Shown here one piece after another: positions 51,648-64,000 of a stretch of DNA of 64,000 nt. Each line of letters opens with the position of its first letter. The stretch's first letter is position 1. Both the position numbers and the translations under genes were made by a program. The notes under the pieces were generated by a model. That model was not told the DNA's origin. It worked only from the letters and a program-made list of their open reading frames with translations, and ran no database searches. Origin of the DNA: Metabacillus mangrovi. Its GTDB lineage: Bacteria > Bacillota > Bacilli > Bacillales > Bacillaceae. The stretch spans positions 1 through 64,000 of the forward strand of contig NZ_WMIB01000010.1 in NCBI RefSeq assembly GCF_009711125.1, in the 5' to 3' direction.

Positions 51648-52709
51648 CTACACCTCCACATCATACGGTTCATAATCCTTTCGGAGCGGATGGCCGACCC
51701 ATTCATCAGGCAGCATAATCCGCTTCAAGTTCGGATGATTGACAAAATGAATGCCAAGCAGATCGTACGCCTCCCGCTCCGGCCAATCCGCACCGCGCCA
51801 AAGGCCGGCAACCGAATCGACTTCCGGGTTATCCCGGTCCACCTTGGTCTTCAGAACGATCGATTGCCGATGCGTGTAAGAGTACAGGTACAGGTAGATC
51901 TCCATGTGGGTCTGAAAATCGGTCGCATGCATCTCCGATAAATAATCACAGGCAAGGTCTTCGTGCCGGCGCATAAGAGCAGCTGCCTTCAGGTAATGCT
52001 CCTTTGCCACAGTAATCGTCGGAACTTCCTTCGACAGCCGGTTGATAGATGCTTCCTGAACACACTCAGGACCAAGAGCAGCAGAAAGAAGAGCGGCCGT
52101 CCGTTCAAGCCGCGGCTGATGGACGGATGGAACCTCTTCTTCCGGCTCCTCCGCTTCATTTGCAGCAAGCTTCGCCTTCGCGGCCGCAGCGGCTTTCGCT
52201 TTTGCGGCTGCTACTGCTTTCGCTTTCGCCTTCTCCTCATCTGAGAGCGGTACAGAGGACTGACCGGATTTCGCAAGAGCAACTGCCTTTGCTTTCGCGG
52301 CTGCAGCCGCTTTGGCTTTTGCTGCGGCAGCGGCTTTCTGTTTCGCCAGATCATCGCTGGCTTCAGCCGGGGCGCTTCCATCCGACTCCATCCGCTTCTG
52401 TTTCGCGAGAGCTGCCGCTTTGGCTTTCGCGGCTGCGGCGGCTTTTTTCTTGGCCAGATCATCGCTGGCTTCAGCCAGGGCGCTTCCCTCTGACTCCATC
52501 CGCTTCTGTTTCGCGAGGGCGGCCGCTTTGGCTTTCGCGGCTGCGGCGGCTTTTTTCTTGGCCAGTGCAAGGGAGGCTTCCTCTGCCGCTTCTGCTGAGG
52601 CAGCAGTTTCTTCCGCAGGGTTTTCCTGCATCAGCTTTTCTTTAGCAGCCTGCCTCGCTTTTTCGGCTGCTTCTTTTTTCAGCTGCTCCAGACTTTTTCC
52701 GTCTGCCAT
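51648..52709 (-). CDS. nuoC: NADH-quinone oxidoreductase-like subunit C with long Ala/Lys-rich N-terminal extension
   Basis: 353 aa. The C-terminal 150 residues are a normal 30-kDa subunit: TITVAKEHYLKAAALMRR, YLYSYTHRQSIVLKTKV, GLWRGADWPEREAYDLLGIHF and LPDEWVGHPLRKDYEPYDVEV. In front, residues about 1-195 are low complexity, made of repeated AKKKAAAAAKAKAAALAKQK blocks separated by acidic RMESxGSAxAEASDD linkers. Two blocks are near-identical copies. Extensions of this kind occur in NuoC of other Bacillaceae; their role is not known. The repeats resemble histone-H1-like tails. Lies 3 bases before nuoD. Confidence 0.93.
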   Translation of the reverse strand: MADGKSLEQLKKEAAEKARQAAKEKLMQENPAEETAASAEAAEEASLALAKKKAAAAAKAKAAALAKQKRMESEGSALAEASDDLAKKKAAAAAKAKAAALAKQKRMESDGSAPAEASDDLAKQKAAAAAKAKAAAAAKAKAVALAKSGQSSVPLSDEEKAKAKAVAAAKAKAAAAAKAKLAANEAEEPEEEVPSVHQPRLERTAALLSAALGPECVQEASINRLSKEVPTITVAKEHYLKAAALMRRHEDLACDYLSEMHATDFQTHMEIYLYLYSYTHRQSIVLKTKVDRDNPEVDSVAGLWRGADWPEREAYDLLGIHFVNHPNLKRIMLPDEWVGHPLRKDYEPYDVEV

Positions 52710-52712
52710 CGG

Positions 52713-53225
52713 TTAGTGCACCTGCTTTCCCGTTTTGGCTTCGTAACGGATTTTTTCCTTTAGTTTATTAATTCCGTAAATCAGGGCCGCCGGGTTTGGC
52801 GGACATCCGGGGATGTATACATCGACCGGAACAATCTGGTCCACTCCTTTTACGACTGCATACGATTTAATGTATGGACCGCCTGCGGTTGCACAAGAGC
52901 CCATGGCGATGACCCATTTAGGCTCCGGCATCTGGTCGTACAGCCGCTTCAGGATCGGCGCCATTTTTTTCGTCACGGTGCCGGAGACAATCATGACATC
53001 GGACTGGCGCGGAGAGGTGCGGAAAAAGGAGCCGAAGCGGTCCAGGTCATAGTGGGAAGCTCCGACCCCCATCATTTCAATCGCACAGCAGGCAAGTCCA
53101 AAGGTCAGAGGCCAGAGGGAGTTGCTGCGCGCCCATGCCTTTAGTTCCTCAAGAGTGGACAGGAAAACACTTTGGCGGATTTGGTCGAGCTCGTCTTGCG
53201 GAAGGTTTTCAAGCTTTAAGTCCAT
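52713..53225 (-). CDS. nuoB: NADH-quinone oxidoreductase-like subunit B
   Basis: 170 aa carrying cluster N2, the last one before quinone. Cys ligands are in [21 protein letters not shown] and [11 protein letters not shown]. The start ATG at 53225 lies within the end of nuoA (10-base overlap) with AAAGGGG upstream. Confidence 0.97.
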   Translation of the reverse strand: MDLKLENLPQDELDQIRQSVFLSTLEELKAWARSNSLWPLTFGLACCAIEMMGVGASHYDLDRFGSFFRTSPRQSDVMIVSGTVTKKMAPILKRLYDQMPEPKWVIAMGSCATAGGPYIKSYAVVKGVDQIVPVDVYIPGCPPNPAALIYGINKLKEKIRYEAKTGKQVH

Positions 53226-53590
53226 TTGAGCACCCCTTTCTTCCAGGCATACAGCAAGCCGATCAAAAGCATCACAACGAAGATCAGCATCTCGATCAAG
53301 GCAAAAAGTCCAAGCTTTTCATAGGCGACAGCCCATGGATACATAAAAACCGTTTCCACATCAAAAATGACAAACAGCAGGGCAAATATGTAATAACGGA
53401 CATTGAATTGAATTCTGGAGTCGTGGAACGGTTCGATTCCGCTCTCATAGGTGGTCATCTTAGCTTGTGTAGGTGCGTGAGGGCGAAGCAGCCGTCCGAT
53501 TGTCAGTGCAATCGCAGGCAGAAGCAGTCCGAGAAGAAGAAAGGCGGTAACGATTAAATAGTTATTCCAATATGGATAAAGTGATTCCAT
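53216..53590 (-). CDS. nuoA: NADH-quinone oxidoreductase-like subunit A
   Basis: 124 aa with three helices and the conserved [43 protein letters not shown] loop-helix. First gene of the nuo operon. The ATG at 53590 ([14 protein letters not shown]) has GGAGGGG upstream; the frame runs 37 codons further up but without support. Confidence 0.96.
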   Translation of the reverse strand: MESLYPYWNNYLIVTAFLLLGLLLPAIALTIGRLLRPHAPTQAKMTTYESGIEPFHDSRIQFNVRYYIFALLFVIFDVETVFMYPWAVAYEKLGLFALIEMLIFVVMLLIGLLYAWKKGVLKWT

Positions 53591-53748
53591 GATCCCCCTC
53601 CAATGTTGAAACCTTCTAAATTTTCTAATAATGTAATCGCTATCATTATAGCAAAAGGAGCCTATCAGTGTCGATACAGCCTGCAAAACATTTCCATACA
53701 CGAAACCATCTTTAGTACATGTTATGCGGACGAATTCCTATACAGCAC

Positions 53749-53776
53749 AAAAACCGCCTGCTAGGCAGACGGTTCA
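53749..53776 (-). terminator. Terminator of the 116-aa protein gene
   Basis: Reading leftwards, AACCGTCTGCC / GGCAGGCGGTT-like stem (one mismatch), then TTTTT. Confidence 0.8.
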
Positions 53777-54111
53777 TTCATCATTTTGGAATGAAGCCGT
53801 TTGTAAGGCTTCCTCAATCCATATACCCTTTTTTTCGAAAGCAGCTGATAAATGCCCAATTTGGTTTCGTAGTCGATTTCACTGCCGTTCAGGATCACAA
53901 AGTAGGCTTCTTTTAATTCGATCCACAGCCCGGGCTTATTGGGTACAAACCATACGGAGCGGATTCCTTTCAAAAAGGCTCTTGCCTGCTTTTCGTTAGG
54001 ATCCTCTTTAATGCGGCTGACATGAAGGGAAATGGTTCTTGACCAGAGCATGCGGAACAGAATCCGCAGAAAAAACAGTACCGCTATTAGAGAAACGACC
54101 CATACCGCCAT
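53761..54111 (-). CDS. Hypothetical membrane-anchored protein
   Basis: 116 aa with a single N-terminal membrane helix (VWVVSLIAVLFFLRILF) and a basic cytoplasmic or outer part: VSRIKEDPNEKQARAFLKGIRSVWFVPNKPGLWIELKEAYFVILNGSEIDYETKLGIYQLL. I do not recognise a family. AAGGAG lies 9-10 bases before the ATG. It ends in its own terminator 170 bases before nuoA. Confidence 0.7.
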   Translation of the reverse strand: MAVWVVSLIAVLFFLRILFRMLWSRTISLHVSRIKEDPNEKQARAFLKGIRSVWFVPNKPGLWIELKEAYFVILNGSEIDYETKLGIYQLLSKKRVYGLRKPYKRLHSKMMNEPSA

Positions 54112-54221
54112 CTGGTACTCTCCTTGACTATCTGTTATTTGTATTTAATTCTACCTAAATTACCCACTGTTTACTATATTTTTCTTGCATTAGGCAATGG
54201 TTTCTATTCCCTATTATTTTA

Positions 54222-54230
54222 CAAATTCCG
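54222..54230 (+). promoter_or_regulatory. Extended -10 promoter of the 160-aa protein gene
   Basis: TGTTATACT about 43 bases before the ATG; no clear -35. Confidence 0.5.
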
Positions 54231-54273
54231 TGTTATACTGACAGTGGCTTTTCTTTGGAAGGAGTGAAAGAGA

Positions 54274-54756
54274 ATGCATGAATCATTTCATATAGAAGAA
54301 GAATACGGACGCAGCCTCCCTGAATTTGAAACCGAGTTTGAGGCGATTGCTTACTATTATGACTACCGGCAAGAAATGCTCGCAACGCTTTTTGATGCCG
54401 CTGAATATTTACGGATCAGAGAACTGGATTATTCACCAGAAAGTCTTTATGACGTTGAAAACCTGTACTTCTCATGTTTCCGGACCAATGGCTGGAAGGA
54501 GCTGCAGCTCACCATCCGCGAGTTCGAAATGATGATGTCCATTTATTTCGGTGAAGTGGTGACCCGCCATATTTCCCAAACGGACTGGACAGTCAAGCCT
54601 TATCCGTTTGATGAAAAAAAGTACGTTCTCGGGCTGAAGCGCGGCCAGCACACCGACTTTTCCACGAACCTGTTCGAAGATCATTACTTGAGTGTGAAGA
54701 ATGAAGAGGAGCAGTACCTTTATAATCGGTTTAAACGGATAGAGGAACGGATCTGA
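54274..54756 (+). CDS. Hypothetical acidic protein
   Basis: 160 aa, cytosolic, rich in Tyr, Phe and Glu: FETEFEAIAYYYDYRQEMLATLFDAAEYL, YDVENLYFSCFRTNGWKELQLTIREFEMMMSIYFGEVV and YPFDEKKYVLGLKRGQHTDFSTNLFEDHYLS. No known motif seen. GGAAGGAG is ten bases before the ATG. It faces away from the 116-aa gene. The 20-bp repeat array starts about 55 bases after its stop. Confidence 0.72.
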   Translation: MHESFHIEEEYGRSLPEFETEFEAIAYYYDYRQEMLATLFDAAEYLRIRELDYSPESLYDVENLYFSCFRTNGWKELQLTIREFEMMMSIYFGEVVTRHISQTDWTVKPYPFDEKKYVLGLKRGQHTDFSTNLFEDHYLSVKNEEEQYLYNRFKRIEERI

Positions 54757-54810
54757 CCTGAAAAGGTCCGCTGCGTGTCGAAAAATGGAGAATAATCGAA
54801 AGACAGGTAT

Positions 54811-54910
54811 TATCGGAGATAAACTTTTGAATTCGAAGATAAATTTTTAGTTTCGAAGATAAATTGATATTTTCGCAGATAAACGATTTTTTTCGAAGAT
54901 ATCTGCACCG
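54811..54910. repeat. 20-bp tandem repeat array, five units
   Basis: Exactly 20-bp periodicity with core TTCGAAGATAAA (units at 54811, 54831, 54851, 54871, 54891; one more degenerate unit before). Lies between two convergent genes and just before a bidirectional terminator. Confidence 0.9.
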
Positions 54911-54916
54911 CACCAT

Positions 54917-54950
54917 GTAAAAAGAGCCGGGAAACCGGCTCTTTTTTTAC
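54917..54950. terminator. Bidirectional terminator next to the PHP phosphatase gene
   Basis: AAAAAGAGCCGG / CCGGCTCTTTTTTT with a GAAA loop. Confidence 0.93.
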
Positions 54951-55753
54951 AGCGGCACCATGATTCTCTGCTTTTGCCGGAAGATGGCCCATTCTTTGAA
55001 GCCAATCTCTTTTAAATTGCCGCGCACTTCTTCAAAATCGTCGCCGACCCGTTCCGGTTTGTGGGCATCGGAGCCGAACGTGACCTTTACTCCGTGGTGG
55101 AGGGCCCGTTCAAGCAGTTCATGGGACGGATACCATCCTCCGCAGTATTTATTTTTGCCGGATGTGTTAATCTCAATGGCCACATCAGCCTCGGCAATGA
55201 TTTGCAGTGTCCGGTCTGCTGCGTCCGTCTGGATCGCGGAAAACTCAGGGTAGTAGCCCTTCATCGCATCGATATGGCCGAGAATCTGGAAAACCCCGCT
55301 GCGCGCAGATTGTCCGATCATTTGGTAATAGTTTTCTTTCGTCTGCTGTTTTTGAGCGGTGCTTAACCCTTCCCAACGGTCTTTTTTAAAAATGCTGGCC
55401 CCGTCCACAAAATGAACCGAACCAATTATGTAATCGAGCGGGAACTGCTCATAAAACTTCTTGTACTGTGCCAGATGCTCAGGGAAAAAGTCCGATTCTA
55501 CTCCGAGCAGCACTTCAATCCTGCCTTCATATTCTTTTTTCAGCTGCAGCACTTCCTCTGCATACTCCGGAAAATGGCTCTTCGCCATAGAGATCCCCGG
55601 GTAAAGGTGATCCTCCTCCGAGTACAGATGCGGCGAGTGATCGGAAATGCCAATGATATCAAGGTTGTTTGAGATTGCTGATTCAATATAGTCTCTTATT
55701 GACTGGACAGCATGCCCGCATCGATCGTGATGCGTATGAAAATCGAATTTCAT
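54947..55753 (-). CDS. PHP-domain histidinol-phosphatase (HisJ/HisK family)
   Basis: 268 aa metal-dependent phosphatase: MKFDFHTHHDRCGHA (HxH motif 1), ISDHSPHLY, LLGVESDFFPEH, YIIGSVHFVDG, ILGHIDAMKGYYP, EINTSGKN and FGSDAHKPERVGDDFEEV, the metal ligands of the PHP class. It likely turns histidinol phosphate into histidinol in His synthesis, although no his genes are near and PHP members act on other phosphates too. The ATG at 55753 has AAGGAG eight bases upstream and starts at the family's conserved motif. Confidence 0.88.
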   Translation of the reverse strand: MKFDFHTHHDRCGHAVQSIRDYIESAISNNLDIIGISDHSPHLYSEEDHLYPGISMAKSHFPEYAEEVLQLKKEYEGRIEVLLGVESDFFPEHLAQYKKFYEQFPLDYIIGSVHFVDGASIFKKDRWEGLSTAQKQQTKENYYQMIGQSARSGVFQILGHIDAMKGYYPEFSAIQTDAADRTLQIIAEADVAIEINTSGKNKYCGGWYPSHELLERALHHGVKVTFGSDAHKPERVGDDFEEVRGNLKEIGFKEWAIFRQKQRIMVPL

Positions 55754-55837
55754 GTTCCCACTCCTTCTTCTCATCCTGATACTTGCTAGTTTACCAGAAG
55801 GAATGTGAAAAGTTTAGTGGCGTCCTCACCGGCAGGT

Positions 55838-56887
55838 CTACTCTACTGTTCCCAGTTTCTTTTTTAATGCTTCGTAAAATTTATCCTGGTGATCAGGGCG
55901 GATGTGTGCTGCGGTCACTTGACCGGTGAACCCGTATATTTTTCGGACCGTGACAGGGTTGTAAAATTCGATGACAATTTCCGGCTCTTCTTTTACGAAG
56001 TCTGCAGGGATGCCATCAAAGGCCTCTTTTTGAGTTCCATGTATCTTTTTATCGTAGTAAGCGACAGAGCGGATTTCACTATATGGCACATCGATTCTTT
56101 TCGTCAAGCCCATCTGAATATAAAGCGTGTCTTCTGTTAGTCTGATTGGTTCAAGGCGGACCGCTTGAATTTCTGCCAAGAAAAAAAGAATGGTGTAGGC
56201 GTTAATAAGAAGCATGGCGATAGAGAGCACAGGGCTCCAAGAGTGGAGCAGAAAATGAAAACCGATGGATTCGATCACAATTGCGTGAATAAGCATGACA
56301 TAAAAGGCGATAAAGCTCGTCCTTTTATGGGTGGTAAAGTAAAGATCCGAGGCGGGAGGCTGTTTCCGCCAGGTGAAAAGGCTGTAGCGGAACATCGCGA
56401 TTTCACTTGCGAAAATAGCCGCTATTCGGTTTGATTCCCCAAATACAGATAATGCCATGTCCAGTTTAGGCAAAAACGGGATATGTTGTTTATCGTTTAT
56501 GGTACGAATCGCACCAGGCAGCTTGATTGCCAGTTTGCTCAGGATGTACAGCTCCAGCGCAATCAGTGCGGCTTCCCCTGCAAGTACCGCATAATAGATG
56601 CTTTCCATGTTTTCCTGGTAAGCGGCCGGGATGATGAACCATGAAGCCACAAGCCCTGCAAGGATAATAGGCACAATGACTTTTATCGGGTACCTTTTCC
56701 GGATGATTAGAAAATAGGCCAAAGCAGGAATCACGAGCAGACAATCAAGCAAGGTACCGAAGGCCACTTGAGGCGAATGCGGGATAAAATTTGGAATCCG
56801 GTAAACCAGGGTGTTGGAGCACAGAATTAGAGTGGTAACGATAAGAAACCATCCCCATTTTGGCTGGGATAAGCGCATAGCTGTCAT
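55838..56887 (-). CDS. Hypothetical multi-helix membrane protein
   Basis: 349 aa with about seven membrane helices in the first 270 residues (GWFLIVTTLILCSNTLVY, TLLDCLLVIPALAYFLII, VIVPIILAGLVASWFII) and a C-terminal soluble PH-like part (LYIQMGLTKRIDVPYSEIRSVAYYDKK, IEFYNPVTVRKIYGF). I do not recognise the family. The ATG at 56887 has GAGGAGG 8-9 bases upstream. A broken copy of its 5' end lies directly upstream (56978-57149). Confidence 0.7.
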   Translation of the reverse strand: MTAMRLSQPKWGWFLIVTTLILCSNTLVYRIPNFIPHSPQVAFGTLLDCLLVIPALAYFLIIRKRYPIKVIVPIILAGLVASWFIIPAAYQENMESIYYAVLAGEAALIALELYILSKLAIKLPGAIRTINDKQHIPFLPKLDMALSVFGESNRIAAIFASEIAMFRYSLFTWRKQPPASDLYFTTHKRTSFIAFYVMLIHAIVIESIGFHFLLHSWSPVLSIAMLLINAYTILFFLAEIQAVRLEPIRLTEDTLYIQMGLTKRIDVPYSEIRSVAYYDKKIHGTQKEAFDGIPADFVKEEPEIVIEFYNPVTVRKIYGFTGQVTAAHIRPDHQDKFYEALKKKLGTVE

Positions 56888-56977
56888 GTAAAGCACCTCC
56901 TCACATCCCATAATACCCATTTATATACAGCTCAGCATATGGAAAGTTTGACGAATTAAGGAAGTTTATATTTGAAC

Positions 56978-57149
56978 TGCATTGGTGCCGGAATAAAGAG
57001 AGGCCAGTCCAGTATGGTTCCTATGGCAGCTTGGGGTGAGTGGGTTACAAAGTTTGGCAGAGGTGGGCTAATGCATTAGAGTTCAAAATCAGGGTCGAAG
57101 GAACACAAAACCACCCCCACTTCGGATTGGCTAAACAAATAGCTGTCAT
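56978..57149 (-). pseudogene. Fragment of a duplicate of the 349-aa membrane protein gene
   Basis: From ATG at 57149 the reading MTAICLANPKWGWF parallels MTAMRLSQPKWGWF of the intact gene, then STLILNSNALA matches TTLILCSNTLV. One base is missing after that; in the shifted frame PNFVTHSPQAAIGTILD matches PNFIPHSPQVAFGTLLD. Similarity ends near 56978. So this is the first 55 codons of a tandem duplicate, broken by a frameshift and deletion. Confidence 0.8.
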
Positions 57150-57185
57150 ATAAACCCCCTCCATAATTACTATAATTTTACTTTT

Positions 57186-57503
57186 TAATAAAGAGATTGC
57201 TAGAACGGATGGCCAAATTGTGAAATTTATGTTTAACGTGAATTTGGATGGGGAACAAATTTATCATCCAGTTTATTATGGAGATCTATTTTTTTACAAG
57301 GAGTTGCAAGGCCTATACTCATTAAGTTCGACAGCATCCACTCGGTTATTTTGTATAAAATAAAAAAGGCTGCTGAAAATCACTGTTGCAATAGCCCGCT
57401 GACCATTGCAGGATTAAGTGAATTACTCGGTTTTACAGAAGAAGAGATCCTCGTTTCACTTGAGCTTGGAGAAAGTCCGGCAATTGTTATGGCAGCAAGG
57501 TAG
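57186..57503 (+). pseudogene. Probable decayed coding sequence
   Basis: Plus-strand reading gives KEIARTDGQIVKFMFNVNLDGEQIYHPVYYGDLFFYKELQGLYSL up to a stop near 57362, then in another frame NSPLTIAGLSELLGFTEEEILVSLELGESPAIVMAAR to a stop at 57503. The amino-acid composition is protein-like but there is no start with a ribosome binding site, and the frame is broken. The parent gene is unknown. Confidence 0.35.
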
Positions 57504-57547
57504 TGGCAATAAAAGCGTTGATGAATGAACTGGCTTTAGAAGAGCAT

Positions 57548-57578
57548 AAAAAACCCCCGGCGCAGCAGCCGGGGGTTT
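57548..57578 (-). terminator. Terminator of the atp operon
   Basis: Reading leftwards, AACCCCCGGC / GCCGGGGGTT strong stem with short loop and TTTTTT, just after atpC. Confidence 0.95.
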
Positions 57579-57582
57579 CTCG

Positions 57583-57999
<417 letters not shown>

Positions 58000-58011
58000 C
58001 TAAGGACCAGA

Positions 58012-59439
<1,428 letters not shown>

Positions 59440-59474
59440 CTAACTAGCTATTTGAAAACGTGTAAAGGCTCGTT

Positions 59475-60338
<864 letters not shown>

Positions 60339-60375
60339 TCACCACCTTGTTTTAAACTCCGGTCATATACTTGCA

Positions 60376-60411
60376 AAAAAGTGAGGGGAAACGCCCATGG
60401 ACGCTCCCTCT
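60376..60411 (-). promoter_or_regulatory. Attenuator-like hairpin between atpA and atpG
   Basis: Reading leftwards, GAGGGA...GCGTCC pairs imperfectly with GGGCG...TCCCCTC and is followed by ACTTTTTTGC. It has the shape of a weak intrinsic terminator inside the operon and may lower or stabilise downstream transcript. Confidence 0.5.
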
Positions 60412-60419
60412 TTCTCTGT

Positions 60420-63017
<2,598 letters not shown>

Positions 63018-63099
63018 TCACTCCCTCCAAGGGTTATGTTATAGAAAAGGATGAATGTTCGTTTTGGGACAAAAAAAAGAGAAGGTCTTTTACATAAGA

Positions 63100-63132
63100 G
63101 AATTGGCGAAGCAAGCTAATCTTCGCCAATTC
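63100..63132 (-). promoter_or_regulatory. Intercistronic hairpin between atpE and atpF
   Basis: Perfect 12-bp arms GAATTGGCGAAG / CTTCGCCAATTC with a 9-nt loop; not directly followed by a T run (a T8 tract lies about 20 bases further). Best read as a stability or processing element that keeps atpE message abundant, matching the high copy number of subunit c. Confidence 0.7.
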
Positions 63133-63145
63133 CATCGGGCTTTTA

Positions 63146-64000
<855 letters not shown>

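Overview
The window is a piece of a Bacillaceae chromosome (endospore-forming, flagellated, mid-GC Firmicute). The evidence is the collinear core ssbB - ywpF - fabZ - flhP/flhO - mbl - spoIIID - spoIIQ - spoIID - murAA - ywmB - ywzB - (nuo) - atp, which follows the Bacillus subtilis order, together with GGAGG-type ribosome binding sites and several TTG/GTG starts. Most genes lie on the minus strand. No rRNA, tRNA or CRISPR array was recognised.

Layout: 0-3 kb holds a REP-associated tyrosine transposase (RAYT) gene between two copies of a palindromic repeat cassette, then an orphan MurE-like ligase. 3-13 kb is a complete Bacillus-type type VII secretion machine (yukE, yukD, yukC, essC/yukBA, yueB, yueC). 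13.7-16.4 kb has a chemoreceptor and a DedA protein. 16.5-17.3 kb is a repeat island. 17.4-18.7 kb has ssbB, ywpF and a small lipoprotein. 18.8-22.8 kb is a yrk/cst-like persulfide-detoxification cluster under a CstR repressor, with three matching operator palindromes. 22.84-23.70 kb looks like an 858-bp element with terminal inverted repeats that split a terminator. 24-26.5 kb has fabZ, an EpuA-like protein and flhP/flhO. 27.3-31.8 kb is accessory: an acyltransferase, an MFS exporter with a PadR regulator, and a TetR regulator with two operator palindromes. 31.9-42.8 kb carries cell-shape, sporulation and peptidoglycan genes broken up by repeats. 43.4-53.6 kb is an 11-gene complex I operon lacking nuoEFG. 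53.7-57.5 kb holds small unknown genes and gene remnants. 57.6-64 kb is the ATP synthase operon, cut inside atpB at the window edge.

How the parts work together: the nuo and atp operons form a respiratory block (quinone reduction with ion pumping, then ATP synthesis). Mbl, MurAA, SpoIID and SpoIIQ act on the wall during growth or engulfment. The yrk/cst enzymes move and oxidise persulfide sulfur and export its products. The type VII machine exports WXG100-type proteins, but no LXG effector lies beside it.

The most notable non-genic content is repetitive: six copies of a REP cassette with a perfect 25-bp palindromic core, a related second family, tandem arrays that seem to grow from REP ends, and three separate arrays of 20-21 bp units. 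All coordinates and repeat comparisons were made by eye from the sequence; database-level statements are family knowledge or inference and are marked as such.
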